Below, in pieces: positions 10,895 through 21,715 of a DNA stretch of 64,000 bases; position 1 is the stretch's first letter; every line of letters begins with the position of its first letter. Under the pieces are notes generated by a model. The model ran no database searches. It saw only the letters and a program-made list of their open reading frames with translations, and had not been told where the DNA came from. A program made the position numbers and the translations under genes. Origin of the DNA: Psychrobacter cibarius (GTDB lineage: Bacteria; Pseudomonadota; Gammaproteobacteria; Pseudomonadales; Moraxellaceae); the NCBI RefSeq assembly GCF_016107535.1, contig NZ_JABASQ010000003.1, positions 183,777 through 247,776 on the forward strand, written 5' to 3'.

Positions 10895-11704
10895 CTAAAC
10901 CACTATCAAACCTAACTGCTGTATCGCCCAAAAACCAAGCGCAAATATCGGTGTGGCAGAGAGCAGTGAGTCGATACGGTCAAGCACGCCGCCATGCCCT
11001 GGTAAAATCGTTCCTGAATCTTTGACATCAGCGCGGCGCTTAAGCATCGACTCAAATAAATCGCCAAGTACCGAGGCTAAAATGGTCAAGGCTGATAATG
11101 CTACAAATGCGACTAACGGCACACCCGTCAATTGCAACTTAAATACACTGATGGCAATGACCACGAGCAGACCAGTGACCAAACCACCAGCCAGTCCTTC
11201 CATACTTTTATTGGGTGAGACGTTCGGTGCCATTTTGCGGCGACCAAGCTTACGCCCCACAAAATAAGCGCCACTATCTGCGCACCAGACTAAAAGGAAC
11301 ACATAGAGCAACCACCATGCTGACAGTTGCCACAAATAAAACATCGCCGTAATCGATGCGGTCAATATCACCGCACCCATCAATGCCAGTTTTTTGCCAT
11401 ACCAATTGGTATGAGTCGGGAACACTCGCACCCAAGACAGCGCCATTAGCCATATAGCCAGTGAAGCCACCCACCAAAACAGCCATGTCACTTTAAACAT
11501 GAGTGATACTAGGGTCAACACCAAAACCAATAGCACAAACAGCGCAGGATGACGCCACTTAGGCATCAACTTAGTCCATTCGTGAGCGGCAATAATGACG
11601 CCAATCGCTAACAGCGGTGCAAATAAAATAGGGGTTTGGCTCGCAAACATTGCAATACCAACGATAATAACGAGAACAACTGCCGTCTTAATTCGTTGCC
11701 ACAT
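10895..11704 (-). CDS. cdsA: Phosphatidate cytidylyltransferase CdsA
   Basis: CdsA makes CDP-diacylglycerol, the precursor of all phospholipids, at the inner membrane. The protein has about eight membrane helices. Its family signature is in the C-terminal third: SPNKSMEGLAGG, GDLFESMLKRRADVKDSG and the closing PGHGGVLDRIDSL. The length of 269 residues fits. It lies between uppS and dxr in the same direction, with a 153-base gap to dxr. Confidence 0.95.
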   Translation of the reverse strand: MWQRIKTAVVLVIIVGIAMFASQTPILFAPLLAIGVIIAAHEWTKLMPKWRHPALFVLLVLVLTLVSLMFKVTWLFWWVASLAIWLMALSWVRVFPTHTNWYGKKLALMGAVILTASITAMFYLWQLSAWWLLYVFLLVWCADSGAYFVGRKLGRRKMAPNVSPNKSMEGLAGGLVTGLLVVIAISVFKLQLTGVPLVAFVALSALTILASVLGDLFESMLKRRADVKDSGTILPGHGGVLDRIDSLLSATPIFALGFWAIQQLGLIVV

Positions 11705-11905
11705 ACTTATTGAGCCTTATAATAATGAAAAACGCATGGTCAAAACGTGCATTATAGCAGCTAATCTACAATAGCCCACTAATAGCAGTTGACGCTTATT
11801 GACGCGGTTTATTATTTCACAAACAAGCAATATTAACTACTTATACGATAGCGGCTTTGTAAGAGCTTTTTCCTTTACAAAATAACAGGTAAATGCTTAA
11901 CACCA

Positions 11906-12664
11906 TTAACGACTTGCTTGCTCTATCACTATCTGCTCACTGGTTTTGCCAAAACGGCGCTGCCGCTGAGCGAACTCTTTTACCATTGCTGCCAACTCAT
12001 CAGCTGCAAAATTCGGCCATAATGTCTGGGTAAAGAATAGCTCAGCATAGGCTGACTGCCACAATAAAAAGTTAGAAATTCGGTATTCACCGCCTGTGCG
12101 TATCAGCATATCTACTGCTGGTGCATCTGCTAATTGCACATAGTTACCGAGCAATTCTTTATTAATATCATCAGCACGTAACTGACCAGCCTCTACTTGC
12201 TGCGCCAGCTGTTTTGCCGCATGGGCAATATCCCATTGCCCACCATAACTGATAGCGATGACTAGAGTCATGGCTTTAAAGTCTGCTGTTTTTGCTTCAG
12301 CGTCCGCCATCAATGCTTGCAAATCATCACTCAGCTGACTGCGGTCACCAATAAAACGTAGACGAATACGATACTCATTCATGCGTGGTATTTGCTCATG
12401 AATGGTTGAGGCTAACAGTTGCATGAGTAGTGCCACCTCACTGGGCGGGCGTTGCCAATTCTCACTAGAAAATGCAAATACCGTTAATACTTCGATACCC
12501 GTATTAACGCAATACTCGACGATAGGATCGAGTGCATCTTTGCCAGCCACATGCCCTTGGCCTTTGCCCAAATCATTGGCTTTACCATAACGATTGTTGC
12601 CATCCATGATGATAGCGATATGGCGTGGAATAAGATCAGAAGCCAAAAAGGCTGAAGTGGACAT
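11906..12664 (-). CDS. uppS: Undecaprenyl pyrophosphate synthase (cis-prenyltransferase)
   Basis: UppS extends farnesyl diphosphate with isopentenyl units to the C55 carrier for peptidoglycan and LPS export. Motifs are IAIIMDGNNRYGKAND near the N-terminus (catalytic Asp in MDGN), TVFAFSSENWQRP, and the C-terminal LIRTGGEYRISNFLLWQ. The family's common GHRAG reads GHVAG here, a small departure in the diphosphate-binding loop. The length of 252 residues is normal. Confidence 0.95.
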   Translation of the reverse strand: MSTSAFLASDLIPRHIAIIMDGNNRYGKANDLGKGQGHVAGKDALDPIVEYCVNTGIEVLTVFAFSSENWQRPPSEVALLMQLLASTIHEQIPRMNEYRIRLRFIGDRSQLSDDLQALMADAEAKTADFKAMTLVIAISYGGQWDIAHAAKQLAQQVEAGQLRADDINKELLGNYVQLADAPAVDMLIRTGGEYRISNFLLWQSAYAELFFTQTLWPNFAADELAAMVKEFAQRQRRFGKTSEQIVIEQASR

Positions 12665-12884
12665 AGGCGAAAGTGCTTATTGTTAAGGTAAAATAATAAT
12701 AACGGCTGCGATAACGATTAGAAAGCGTCATAACCATAATTCACAAACTTATCATAAACCTGTCTATGGGCGTGATTTAGTTTGCAAGATAGCGCTTATA
12801 AAATACAGTTTACAAATCTGAGAAAGCCTATTGCCGTATCCGATTGATATAACATTGACGCTATTATCGGTACCGTCTACACAA

Positions 12885-12925
12885 TAATAAGCAGCCAATA
12901 GTACTGACAGATTGGCTGCTTATTA
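12885..12925. repeat. Inverted repeat in the frr-uppS spacer
   Basis: Perfect 15-base arms (taataagcagccaat and its complement) enclose an 11-base loop. It lies about 50 bases past the frr stop. The flanks are only weakly T-rich, so it may be a weak terminator or processing hairpin within the operon. I see nothing else in the 312-base gap 12665-12976. Confidence 0.7.
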
Positions 12926-12976
12926 TAAGGATATGACATAACGAATTTTTTCTAAAATGATCGAAAAACCAGTGCT

Positions 12977-13531
12977 TTATACGTCCATCAAGTCAGTTTC
13001 TTTTTTGCTCAAACGTTTATCGATGGTTTCGATATACTTGTCAGTGATTTTTTGAATATCATCACTCGCGCGGCGCTCGTCGTCTTCTGAGATCTCTTTT
13101 TCTTTGGCCAATTCTTTGATGTCATTCATCATGTCACGGCGAATATTACGGATAGAAACACGGCTACTTTCTGCTTCTCCACGCGCAAGCTTTTGCATGT
13201 CGCGGCGTGTCTCTTCTGTCAATGCTGGCATTGGCACACGAATCACATCGGCGGTCACTGGGTTGAGACCCAAATCTGCTTCGCGAATGGCCTTGTCAAT
13301 TGCTTGTACCATGGTACGGTCAAACGGCTGAACCATGAGCGTACGTGAGTCTTCAACGTTGACACTCGCCACTTGATTCAAAGGTGTAGGCGACCCGTAG
13401 TAGCTAACCATCACGCCTGACAACATACCCGGATGTGCACGCCCTGTACGGACTTTGCTAAAAGTGCTCTCAAGCGCTTCCAAGGTTTTTTGCATACGCG
13501 CTTCGCCGTCTTGCTTAATCTCTTTGATCAT
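12977..13531 (-). CDS. frr: Ribosome recycling factor
   Basis: RRF, with EF-G, splits post-termination ribosomes. The 184-residue protein is the standard tRNA-shaped fold. It begins [20 protein letters not shown], with the conserved [14 protein letters not shown] and a charged C-terminal helical domain ([20 protein letters not shown]). It follows pyrH, the conserved order in gamma-proteobacteria. Confidence 0.97.
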   Translation of the reverse strand: MIKEIKQDGEARMQKTLEALESTFSKVRTGRAHPGMLSGVMVSYYGSPTPLNQVASVNVEDSRTLMVQPFDRTMVQAIDKAIREADLGLNPVTADVIRVPMPALTEETRRDMQKLARGEAESSRVSIRNIRRDMMNDIKELAKEKEISEDDERRASDDIQKITDKYIETIDKRLSKKETDLMDV

Positions 13532-13702
13532 TAGATATCCTTATTTATCGCTATCGATAAATCATTCATTTGTTAGTAAATATACGGGTGTTCACTACTA
13601 ATTATTAGCGCTGGTAGTTATTAACGACTGGTCTAATTTTAATGACTGGTATTCTCGTATTAATATTTAGAGCGTTCAGAGCGTTTAAAGTATTCAGGCA
13701 AA

Positions 13703-14428
13703 TCAGTGATAAACGCGTGTGCCTTCATTTTCGCCCATAATGACGTTTAATAATGCATTAGGCTTGGTCATATCAAACACTTGTAGCGGCACGTTGTGCT
13801 CACGGCATAAGGCAATGGCAGTTAAATCCATCACGCCAAGTTTTTGCTCTAATACTTCATCAAAAGTTAAACCATCATATTTAACTGCATCGTCATGTAA
13901 GCTTGGGTCTTTGTCATAAACGCCATCAACTTTGGTGGCTTTTAAAATCAAGCCAGCTTCGATCTCGATACCGCGTAAGCAAGCAGCCGTATCAGTGGTA
14001 AAGAAAGGGTTGCCCGTACCAGCAACAAAGATACATACTTCGCCATTTTTGAGATAGCGAATGGCATTGCGACTGCTATAGCTTTCGGTCACTTCACCAA
14101 TTGGCAAGGCTGACATCAGGCGAGTTTTAATATTGCGGCGCTCAAGCGCATCACGCATCGCCAGACCGTTCATAACGGTTGCTAACATACCCATTTGATC
14201 ACCAGTCACACGACCGACTAAGCCTTCTTGTTGCAACTGCGCGCCGCGATATAAGTTACCGCCGCCGACCACGATACCGACTTGAACACCAAGACCACGC
14301 AAATGGGCGATAGACAAGCTCATCTTATCGAGCACTTCGCTATCAATTCCCATCTCTTTGCCACCAGCTAAGGCTTCACCAGAGAGTTTCAGCAAGATAC
14401 GAGAGTAACGCGGATTTTTGTCAGACAT
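13703..14428 (-). CDS. pyrH: Uridylate kinase
   Basis: PyrH phosphorylates UMP to UDP. The amino-acid-kinase fold is shown by [12 protein letters not shown] at the N-terminus, [12 protein letters not shown], and [17 protein letters not shown]. The length of 241 residues is typical. It is the first gene of the minus-strand block shown here; the usual upstream partners rpsB and tsf are not adjacent. Confidence 0.97.
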   Translation of the reverse strand: MSDKNPRYSRILLKLSGEALAGGKEMGIDSEVLDKMSLSIAHLRGLGVQVGIVVGGGNLYRGAQLQQEGLVGRVTGDQMGMLATVMNGLAMRDALERRNIKTRLMSALPIGEVTESYSSRNAIRYLKNGEVCIFVAGTGNPFFTTDTAACLRGIEIEAGLILKATKVDGVYDKDPSLHDDAVKYDGLTFDEVLEQKLGVMDLTAIALCREHNVPLQVFDMTKPNALLNVIMGENEGTRVYH

Positions 14429-14587
14429 GAGGTCACCTTGTTAGCATTAAATTATAATTAAAATGAGCGGTAAAACACAAATAGAGTTTGCCTTCGAATT
14501 TACTCGAAGTGTCATCACCGAGGTACTATATAGGAAGCACCGCAACTGATGACAAACGTGTAAAAAAGCTAAATTGCGCTAATTGTA

Positions 14588-14612
14588 GCAAAAACTGCCC
14601 GCGATTGGGCAA
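14588..14612 (-). terminator. rimO terminator
   Basis: The short stem tgccc/gggca with a 6-base loop is followed on the minus strand by a T-run. It lies about 45 bases after the rimO stop and isolates rimO from pyrH. Confidence 0.7.
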
Positions 14613-14656
14613 TTTTCACTCGTATATTGTAGTAACTAATCAGCTACAGTGACTGC

Positions 14657-16264
14657 TTAGCCTTTGTAACTGGCAAACAAATCATATTCGCTAGCGTCGT
14701 CAATCGTAACCGTTAGGAATTGTCCGACTTTAACTTGAGCGGTAATCTCATCAACGTAGACATGACCGTCAATCTCTGGTGCGTCAGCATAGCTACGACA
14801 AATTGCAACACCCTCTTCACTATCGATTTCATCGACCAATACCATCAAGGTTTTACCGACTTTCTCTTGTAGCTTTTGCGCTGAGATGTCTTGTTGCAGC
14901 GTCATCAAACGCTCATAGCGTTCTTGCTTAATCTCTTCTGGCACATGATTTGGCAGGTCATTAGCCACTGCGCCTTCGACTTCTGAATAGGTAAACGCAC
15001 CAACGCGATCAAGGCGAGCTTCTACTAACCAATCAAGCAAGCATTGAAAATCTTCTTCTGTCTCGCCAGGGAAGCCCACAACGAAGGTTGAGCGAATGAC
15101 GATATCAGGGCAAATCTCACGCCATGCATGGATACGTGCCAAGGTATTTTCGCTATGCGCTGGGCGTTTCATCGCTTTTAGGATGCGATGGCTAGCATGT
15201 TGGAACGGAATATCGAGATAAGGCAGTAGCTTCTTCTCGCCCATTAGCTCAACCACTTTATCGACATGCGGATACGGATAGACATAATGCAAGCGCACCC
15301 AAATGCCTAAATCATTTAAGGCTTGGCACAAGTCATAAAACTTCGACTTCAGCGGCATACCATTCCAAAAACTGGTCTTATATTTCAAATCCAGTCCATA
15401 AGCAGAGGTATCTTGCGAAATAATAAGCAATTCTTTCACGCCAGCATTTTTCAGCGCCAGCGCTTCATTCATCACGCTATCAATCGGACGTGAAACCAAG
15501 TCTCCACGTAAGCTTGGAATGATGCAGAAAGTGCAACGATGGTTACAGCCCTCTGAGATTTTTAGATAAGCATAATGGCTTGGCGTCAATTTGATACCCG
15601 CCTCATTAATCAAATCTATCTTTGGATCATAACCAGCGTCCTGACTGCGGTCAGGCTTGGGCACATGCAGCGAAACGGCTCTAATGACTTCATCATAAGC
15701 ATGAGCGCCAGTTACTGCCAATACAGCGGGATGCATTTCACGGATTTTATCTGCTTCTTTACCCAAGCAACCTGTGACGATGACTTTACCGTTTTTGCTA
15801 ATCGCTTCGCCGATGGCATCAAGCGACTCTTGTACTGCTGACTCAATAAAACCGCAAGTATTAACGACAACTAAATCTGCACCTTCGTAATCACTCGCCA
15901 CTTGATAACCATCACGGCTAAGCTCAGTGATGATGCGCTCACTATCGACCAAGGCTTTTGGGCAACCTAGTGACACAAACCCAATCTTTGGCGCTGCGTT
16001 CACTGGCGCATTTTCAGTCGATAAAGCACCTGAAGTCACATCGCTGCTTTGCTCAATGCTACGGTTTTGATTGTGATTGGCTTTATGATGGTAAGGTTGG
16101 TTAGTGTTTGCTTGACTAACATCTGCCTGATTGTCTTGTGCTATATTTGGTTTGGCAGGATTAAAAACGGTGGCAGTGTCTTTTAACATAGAATCTGTTG
16201 GCGTAGAAGTTGACGGTGAGGTAGTAACAGTCGTATTAACCGACTCGGTAGAAGTGTTGGGCAT
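14657..16264 (-). CDS. rimO: Ribosomal protein S12 methylthiotransferase RimO
   Basis: RimO is a radical-SAM enzyme that methylthiolates an Asp of ribosomal protein S12. The MTTase domain begins at [17 protein letters not shown], the radical-SAM cluster motif is CNHRCTFC, and a TRAM domain closes the protein. I use the ATG at 16264, which has aagg seven bases upstream; this gives 535 residues. About 90 N-terminal residues before the MTTase domain are low-complexity (rich in S, T, N, Q) and not part of the family's usual 440-residue form. It is divergent from glnL. Confidence 0.94.
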   Translation of the reverse strand: MPNTSTESVNTTVTTSPSTSTPTDSMLKDTATVFNPAKPNIAQDNQADVSQANTNQPYHHKANHNQNRSIEQSSDVTSGALSTENAPVNAAPKIGFVSLGCPKALVDSERIITELSRDGYQVASDYEGADLVVVNTCGFIESAVQESLDAIGEAISKNGKVIVTGCLGKEADKIREMHPAVLAVTGAHAYDEVIRAVSLHVPKPDRSQDAGYDPKIDLINEAGIKLTPSHYAYLKISEGCNHRCTFCIIPSLRGDLVSRPIDSVMNEALALKNAGVKELLIISQDTSAYGLDLKYKTSFWNGMPLKSKFYDLCQALNDLGIWVRLHYVYPYPHVDKVVELMGEKKLLPYLDIPFQHASHRILKAMKRPAHSENTLARIHAWREICPDIVIRSTFVVGFPGETEEDFQCLLDWLVEARLDRVGAFTYSEVEGAVANDLPNHVPEEIKQERYERLMTLQQDISAQKLQEKVGKTLMVLVDEIDSEEGVAICRSYADAPEIDGHVYVDEITAQVKVGQFLTVTIDDASEYDLFASYKG

Positions 16265-16399
16265 GGCTGACCTTGCTAGAGATAAATTGGCTGTGCGCAT
16301 TGTACGTTTTTTTTGCAAAAATCGCCAGTTTTGCCGCTCTATAGTGTTGATTTATGGTTAAATATTATATCGCGTCTTTTTTTATTCTAGGCAATAGCC

Positions 16400-17851
16400 A
16401 TGACAACCCATTTGACAACCGTAAAACCGACACCTGACTTAGCATTCATGTCACAGCATTTGTTCACCGCTATTTTATGGATCAATGATGATTTATCGAT
16501 CACTTGGCTAAATGCCCAAGCCGAACAACTACTCGCTATTAGTAGTGGACGCTTACTGGGTCAGTCTATATTGACCCTGCTTGCATCCGAAGCATCCAAA
16601 GCATCCAAAACGTTGAAATCAGCCGATAGCAATTATGACAGTGATAACCATGACAACCATGACAACCATGACAACCATATAACTGTCGATAAAAGTAGTG
16701 GTGAAGATATCCATGAACAACCGTGCTCTTTGAAAGAACGATTTCAGCAAGCAAAGCAGTATCAACAACCCTTTATCGATCATGATCACCTTATCAGCAC
16801 ACCGCTAAATGGTAATTTATCATTCTCGGTTGATTATAGCGTGACCCCTGTCATTTATGAGCAGCAACCTTATTTTATTATTGAGATGTGGGGTAAGGAT
16901 CGCCAAAGTCGCATATCAGAGGAACAACGCCAGCAGCAACAATATAATGTTGCCCGTCATATGCTGCGCTCGGTCGCTCATGAAATCAAAAATCCGCTTG
17001 CCGGTATTCGCGGGGCGGCGCAATTATTACAGCGGCAATTCATCAAATTCAGTGACACCTCGCCTCTTAATAGTGCTCCTCCTGCTATTATTGGTACAAA
17101 CCCTATGGTAAACCCGAATAGCCATCTGCAAAAAACGGCTGAAAAACTGCGCAATTATACTGATATCATCATCTCAGAAACGGACCGTCTAACCCATCTT
17201 ATTGGGAAATTCCTTGGCTCCAATCAATTACCAAATTGGCAAACGCTAAATATCCATGAGCCACTGGAGCATGTTTTATCTTTGGTCGTCAATCAATATC
17301 CGCAAGTGACGCTACAGCGCGATTATGACTTGTCATTGCCTGAGTTATGCGCTGATAAAGATCAGCTGATACAAGTGTTTTTAAATCTGATTAATAATGC
17401 CTGTGAATCGATGACTGAGTTTGAGCAAACGCTGCAGCAAAGAGAGTTGTCCGAGCCTAAGGTGCAACAACCTGTCACTTCACAAACGAGTAATAACGAC
17501 AGCACCAGTTATAAGCCAACACTGCACATTCAAACCCGCATTGCCTTTCAACATACCATTGCTGGGCAACAGCACAAGCAAGTGCTACAAATCAATATTG
17601 CCGATAACGGTTCAGGCATTGATCCTGCATTGATCGGACAGATATTTTTCCCAATGGTGACCAGCCGTGCCGCAGGGACGGGGCTAGGATTGTCTATCGT
17701 GCAAGATATCATCAGTCATCACCATGGTATGATTGACGTAAGCTCCCAGCTATCAAAAAGCCTTAACGACAGTGTCAAAAATAATCATAACCATCAACAC
17801 ACCAGTTTTACGCTGTACTTGCCTTTCAATCAGCCATCGCACCATGCTTAA
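16400..17851 (+). CDS. glnL: Nitrogen regulation sensor kinase NtrB (GlnL)
   Basis: NtrB phosphorylates and dephosphorylates NtrC in response to nitrogen status, signalled by PII. A PAS domain (about 15-165) is interrupted by a low-complexity insert with a DNH repeat at residues 82-93. The HisKA box is SVAHEIKNPLAGIRG with phospho-His 194. The ATP-binding domain ends with IADNGSGID and GTGLGLSIVQ. At 483 residues it exceeds the usual ~350, mainly because of the PAS insert and spacers around the ATPase domain. glnG follows after an 83-base gap; glnA is not adjacent. Confidence 0.93.
   Translation: MTTHLTTVKPTPDLAFMSQHLFTAILWINDDLSITWLNAQAEQLLAISSGRLLGQSILTLLASEASKASKTLKSADSNYDSDNHDNHDNHDNHITVDKSSGEDIHEQPCSLKERFQQAKQYQQPFIDHDHLISTPLNGNLSFSVDYSVTPVIYEQQPYFIIEMWGKDRQSRISEEQRQQQQYNVARHMLRSVAHEIKNPLAGIRGAAQLLQRQFIKFSDTSPLNSAPPAIIGTNPMVNPNSHLQKTAEKLRNYTDIIISETDRLTHLIGKFLGSNQLPNWQTLNIHEPLEHVLSLVVNQYPQVTLQRDYDLSLPELCADKDQLIQVFLNLINNACESMTEFEQTLQQRELSEPKVQQPVTSQTSNNDSTSYKPTLHIQTRIAFQHTIAGQQHKQVLQINIADNGSGIDPALIGQIFFPMVTSRAAGTGLGLSIVQDIISHHHGMIDVSSQLSKSLNDSVKNNHNHQHTSFTLYLPFNQPSHHA
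16646..16678 (+). repeat. 9-bp in-frame tandem repeat in glnL
   Basis: The unit aaccatgac occurs about 3.7 times and encodes DNH triplets inside the PAS domain insert. Copy-number change would alter length but not frame. Confidence 0.9.
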
Positions 17852-17934
17852 AACAGCCAGCACCCAAGGCTTAGAAACCATGACCTAACTTATGAAACAA
17901 TCACCCTGAATTACTTGCTTATTAGGCCTGATAA

Positions 17935-19746
17935 ATGACTGCATATAATGACAACGCCACATCTAACAGCGACAATCAAGGCTCTGCCCAAACATCAGAC
18001 AATCAAGAATCTAGTAACCGAGAGTCTGATAATCAAACTACAAAAGTAACGGTCAATAATGCGCCTGATGCTAACCCTGCAACGTTATGGCTCATCGATG
18101 ACGATGCAGCCCTGCGTTTGGTATTGGCAGATACTTTTGAAGATGCCGGATTGACGGTTATCAGCTTTACCCAAGCGCAAGCGGCGTGGACACGCCTCAA
18201 CGATATTTTGCAACATCAGGAATCAGTCGCTCAGTTGCCCGATGTGATATTGACCGATATTCGTATGCCCATGATGGATGGTTTGTCTTTTAGTGATTGG
18301 GTACATGAGCATTTCCCTAAGCTGCCCATTGTCATTATGACGGCGCATTCCGACCTCACCTCTGCTATTAATAGCTATCAAACAGGTGCTTTTGAATATC
18401 TGCCAAAACCTTTTGACTTAGATGATGCAGTCGTCACGATTTATAAAGCCATTAATTATCAGCCCGATATGCTGGCAGCGGCGGCAGCAAACTCTGCTCC
18501 GAAGACCATTACCAAAAATTCATCAGATACTTTACCAAATATCAAGGTAAAACCTGATACCAGATCCAAGCTTGCTAGCAAGGCTACTCTGATCAGCCAA
18601 ACCAATAAAACATCCAGCCCTAAAATTAAAGTTAAACCTGCCATCAGCGCTAATGACAATCCGAGCGGCATCATTGGGCAATCACAAGCGATGCAGACGG
18701 TGTTTCGTGCCATTGGGCGCTTAGCGCACTCACCCATTACCGTCTTGATTACTGGTGAATCAGGTACGGGTAAAGAGTTGGTCGCCAGTGCGTTGCACCA
18801 GCATTCACCGCGTCACCAGCAACCTTTTATTGCCCTCAATATGGCCGCCATTCCACATGATTTAATTGAATCTGAATTATTCGGTCACGAAAAAGGGGCG
18901 TTTACTGGTGCGACGACGACGCGACAAGGGCGTTTTGAGCAAGCGGATGGTGGGACATTATTTCTAGATGAAATTGGTGATATGCCTTATAGCACCCAAA
19001 CTCGGCTGCTACGAGTACTGGCCAATGGTGAGTTTTTTCGCGTCGGTGGACAGCAGCCGGTCAAAGTGAATGTACGCATCATTGCCGCTACTCATCAAAA
19101 CTTAGAAGAACTGGTCAAACAAGGCAAATTCCGTGAAGATCTGTTTTATCGCCTCAATGTAATTCGCTTGCCGTTGCCGCCATTACGGACACGACCTGAA
19201 GACATTCCAGCATTAGCCCATTACTTTATGCAGCGCGCTGCTGAACAGATGAATAGTGCAGAGAAACAGTTACATCCGACAGCGCTACACATCATGCAGG
19301 CTTTTGAGTGGCGTGGCAATGTCCGCCAACTTGAGAATGTCTGCCTTTGGTTGACTGTAATGGCCACAGGCGACACCGTGATGGTGGATGATTTGCCACC
19401 AGAGCTACTTGAAAATATCTCGTCTGATTTAGAAGAATATCAAGAGCAAAGTCAGCCTACACAAGCTATGACTCACAATGACCAAATACGCCCTCATTCC
19501 CACAGTTCAAGTTGGCAACAAGCATTGGCTGCTTGGGCTGAGCAATCTCTACAAACAGGAGAAACCGATATCTTGCAGACGGCAACCCCTGAGTTTGAAC
19601 GCGTTTTATTGACGGCAGCGCTCAACCATAGTGGTGGCAAAAAGATCGCTGCTGCCAATTTACTCGGTTGGGGGCGCAATACCCTGACACGTAAATTACA
19701 GCAATTAGATATTTCTTCAGTAGAAGGACAAAACAATCGTTATTAA
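17935..19746 (+). CDS. glnG: Nitrogen regulation response regulator NtrC (GlnG)
   Basis: NtrC activates sigma-54 promoters. The receiver domain starts near residue 50 ([12 protein letters not shown]) with phospho-acceptor Asp108 in [12 protein letters not shown] linker of about 60 residues leads to the AAA+ domain with Walker A GESGTGKE, the sigma-54 contact loop GAFTGA and the second Walker motif [12 protein letters not shown] Fis-type helix-turn-helix closes the protein. At 603 residues it is longer than the usual ~470 because of a 45-residue N-terminal tail and low-complexity linkers. It is paired with glnL. Confidence 0.95.
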   Translation: MTAYNDNATSNSDNQGSAQTSDNQESSNRESDNQTTKVTVNNAPDANPATLWLIDDDAALRLVLADTFEDAGLTVISFTQAQAAWTRLNDILQHQESVAQLPDVILTDIRMPMMDGLSFSDWVHEHFPKLPIVIMTAHSDLTSAINSYQTGAFEYLPKPFDLDDAVVTIYKAINYQPDMLAAAAANSAPKTITKNSSDTLPNIKVKPDTRSKLASKATLISQTNKTSSPKIKVKPAISANDNPSGIIGQSQAMQTVFRAIGRLAHSPITVLITGESGTGKELVASALHQHSPRHQQPFIALNMAAIPHDLIESELFGHEKGAFTGATTTRQGRFEQADGGTLFLDEIGDMPYSTQTRLLRVLANGEFFRVGGQQPVKVNVRIIAATHQNLEELVKQGKFREDLFYRLNVIRLPLPPLRTRPEDIPALAHYFMQRAAEQMNSAEKQLHPTALHIMQAFEWRGNVRQLENVCLWLTVMATGDTVMVDDLPPELLENISSDLEEYQEQSQPTQAMTHNDQIRPHSHSSSWQQALAAWAEQSLQTGETDILQTATPEFERVLLTAALNHSGGKKIAAANLLGWGRNTLTRKLQQLDISSVEGQNNRY

Positions 19747-19844
19747 GGGCGCAAATTCATAAATATAAATGCTATTAATATCAATTACTTATAAAACAAA
19801 GTGAAAATAAATGATAAATATTTAAAAATAATTGCAAATAGGGG

Positions 19845-19872
19845 TTGCCAAACGTTTCAAACTCTATATAAT
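19845..19872 (+). promoter_or_regulatory. Sigma-70 promoter of tRNA-Leu
   Basis: TTGCCA and TATAAT are separated by 16 bases, with the -10 box about 90 bases upstream of the mature tRNA 5' end. The region before it is A/T-rich, as expected for a strong stable-RNA promoter. Confidence 0.75.
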
Positions 19873-19961
19873 AGCCAACCACTGAGACGCACTACCGAAT
19901 CAGTTAACTGTCTATATTGTGTTTGAGTTTAAACGCTAATAATGATAGAGTAACGGAAAAT

Positions 19962-20046
19962 GGGGCTGTGGCGGAATTGGTAGACGCACCAGATTTAGGT
20001 TCTGGCGCCGCAAGGTGTGAGAGTTCGAGTCTCTCCAGCCCCACCA
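19962..20046 (+). tRNA. tRNA-Leu (anticodon UAG)
   Basis: An 85-base class II tRNA has acceptor arms ggggctg/cagcccc, anticodon loop tttaggt (UAG), a long variable arm and an encoded CCA end. Its 3' 24 bases (20023-20046) form the start of the 36-bp attachment repeat of the downstream element, so the current 3' end may have been supplied by that element while the sequence stays intact. Confidence 0.97.
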
Positions 20047-20058
20047 TTTTCGGATAGT
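20023..20058 (+). other. attL, left 36-bp attachment repeat
   Basis: The first 24 bases are the tRNA-Leu T-arm, acceptor strand and CCA end; the remaining 12 lie beyond the tRNA. It is identical to 39371-39406. Confidence 0.92.
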
Positions 20059-20084
20059 GATAAAAGTTCTCAAACCTATACTAG

Positions 20085-20108
20085 ACCTGCTTTCGAGCAG
20101 GTTTTTTT
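20085..20108 (+). terminator. Element-borne tRNA-Leu terminator
   Basis: The stem acctgct/agcaggt is closed by a TTCG tetraloop and followed by a T-run. It resembles closely, but is not identical to, the terminator beyond attR (39429-39452), so the element replaces the tRNA's terminator as well as its 3' end. Confidence 0.85.
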
Positions 20109-20128
20109 ATGTCTGCAATTTGAGTCTA

Positions 20129-20244
20129 ATCCCACGATGGGATAGATCGTGGGATAGTATAATTTGCAATAATATCCTGAGAGTCTTACTTTACGTGCAT
20201 TTGGTAGGTTTTTTATAACTTTAGATCTTACTGTGCCGTGGGAT
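20129..20244. repeat. gggata repeats near attL (possible integrase/excisionase sites)
   Basis: A perfect inverted repeat atcccacgat/atcgtgggat (20129-20138 and 20146-20155) has gggatag in its loop, and another gtgggatag lies near 20235. Related gcgggataag and atgggacgg occur near 39266-39288 inside attR. Paired motifs inside both ends are what arm-type binding sites look like. No gene is visible in 20059-20470. Confidence 0.5.
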
Positions 20245-20310
20245 AGAAATAGTTTTTTACCTATATTTTCTCAAGTAAATTTTACGAAAAACATCTCACT
20301 GAATCTAACA

Positions 20311-20347
20311 AATAAAACAGCCATACAAACTATAGCTTATATGGCTG
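20311..20347 (-). terminator. Terminator of the restriction-like operon
   Basis: The stem cagccata/tatggctg with a 14-base loop is followed on the minus strand by a T-rich tail. It lies about 125 bases past the stop of the GIY-YIG gene. Confidence 0.65.
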
Positions 20348-20470
20348 CTTCATTATGCTGTGTAGAATAGCTTGCTCTAACTTTAAATTCTGCACTGTAG
20401 GTTCTGATCTTCTTGGTATAGTAAACTCAAATTTATACTCTTAGTTTATCAAGTTAGTTGTACGGTTTCT

Positions 20471-21715
20471 TCAGCATAGCTCTATCTTCTTGGTAGCAGA
20501 GTTATACCTATAATTTACAATCTGCCCGTTCACTATCAAGTCAATTGCTGTATTTATCTGCTCTAAAGGCACACTGAACCATTCTCTAGGTTTGCACATA
20601 TTACCTTGTAAATCTGCAACTTCCACATCGATGCAAACATCTTTAAATACGGTATGTACTAAGTTCTCGAACTTTTGCGTATTCATGTTATAGCATTCAT
20701 AGCTGGCAACAATCTCTACTGGAGCCATTAAATAAGTAGGCTCATTGGCAGCATTTGCAATACGCTTTTTAACAGGAGTGCGTGAATAGCCTATTTTATA
20801 TAAATTTGATATGGCTTGGATGCGAGAGTCTTGGCTTTGACTTGATAGAATGTAAATAAAACCAGCCGACTCGTCGTCTTCGTTGAGGCTTTTGATATCA
20901 GAGAAATACTCCCCTTTAGGCGAGACAATTTTCCCCTCTTTAGACAGAACTTTAGCAAGCGACCTATAGAGCATATTTGATTCTGTACCGTTCTCAAAAA
21001 TACATCTTGTACGTCCATCTTTTCTTACGACAATCCCATCTATAACCTGATCTTTTGAGGTTAAGTTAATCTTATCTACATACAGTAAAATGCCATCTAA
21101 GATGTAAAAGCTGCCTTCATCAATATTGTAACCAGTTCCTTCAAACTCAATAATCTTACGTTGACCACTGTTTAACTCTTTCTGAACAACAGGAAATAAG
21201 TCTTTATATTTATCAAAATCCTTGCATGATTTACGGCGAGCGACAAAGTCAGTCTCGGCACGTTTATCTGCTTTAATATGCTTGATGTTGAAAATACTCT
21301 GATCAGAGTCACCGAGTAAGCCAAAATCATCATCATCGAAAATATCTTCAAACGAGGTGATTTCTTTTTCAGCTGGTTCAGGTTCTGGTGCAGCGACTTC
21401 ATGAGTAAGTGGTAGCAGGTTAAATTCGTCAAAATCGACTAAAGCTAGGCACTGTTCATTGTTATTCTGGATAGACTCTAAACGCTTGAAAAGCATAAGC
21501 TCACTAATATTCGCCATGTTATGTTCAGGTAAGCGTTTATTAGTTTTGTAGAAGTCGCTTATCTCTTGGAATTTAGCGACTAAATGCTCATCTGCTGTAG
21601 GTGCCCGCGACTTTGCTTTAATCGTCGTAAGCCCTAAATCGTCATCACTATCAATAAATTTTAACCAATCATCTAATTCTATCGATTTTAAAGCTTGCCA
21701 CTCTTCGTTTTTCAT
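20471..21715 (-). CDS. T5orf172/GIY-YIG nuclease-domain protein
   Basis: The 414-residue protein ends in a T5orf172-type GIY-YIG domain at about 284-395. Visible elements are GFIYIL (285-290), LYKIGYSR (305-312), Glu350 in KFENLVHTVF at the place of the catalytic Glu, and PREWF (376-380). The N-terminal part has a small segment (about 45-83, with KRLPEH) that resembles the C-terminal tail of the helicase encoded next to it, and an acidic linker near 105-140. Its ATG overlaps the helicase stop by one base, so the two are translationally coupled. I infer it is the nuclease arm of the upstream methyltransferase-helicase system; the substrate is unknown. Confidence 0.8.
   Translation of the reverse strand: MKNEEWQALKSIELDDWLKFIDSDDDLGLTTIKAKSRAPTADEHLVAKFQEISDFYKTNKRLPEHNMANISELMLFKRLESIQNNNEQCLALVDFDEFNLLPLTHEVAAPEPEPAEKEITSFEDIFDDDDFGLLGDSDQSIFNIKHIKADKRAETDFVARRKSCKDFDKYKDLFPVVQKELNSGQRKIIEFEGTGYNIDEGSFYILDGILLYVDKINLTSKDQVIDGIVVRKDGRTRCIFENGTESNMLYRSLAKVLSKEGKIVSPKGEYFSDIKSLNEDDESAGFIYILSSQSQDSRIQAISNLYKIGYSRTPVKKRIANAANEPTYLMAPVEIVASYECYNMNTQKFENLVHTVFKDVCIDVEVADLQGNMCKPREWFSVPLEQINTAIDLIVNGQIVNYRYNSATKKIELC

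Noticed and set aside
16646..16678. Short repeat considered as CRISPR
   Set aside because: The 9-base units have no spacers and lie in frame within glnL; no cas genes are present.
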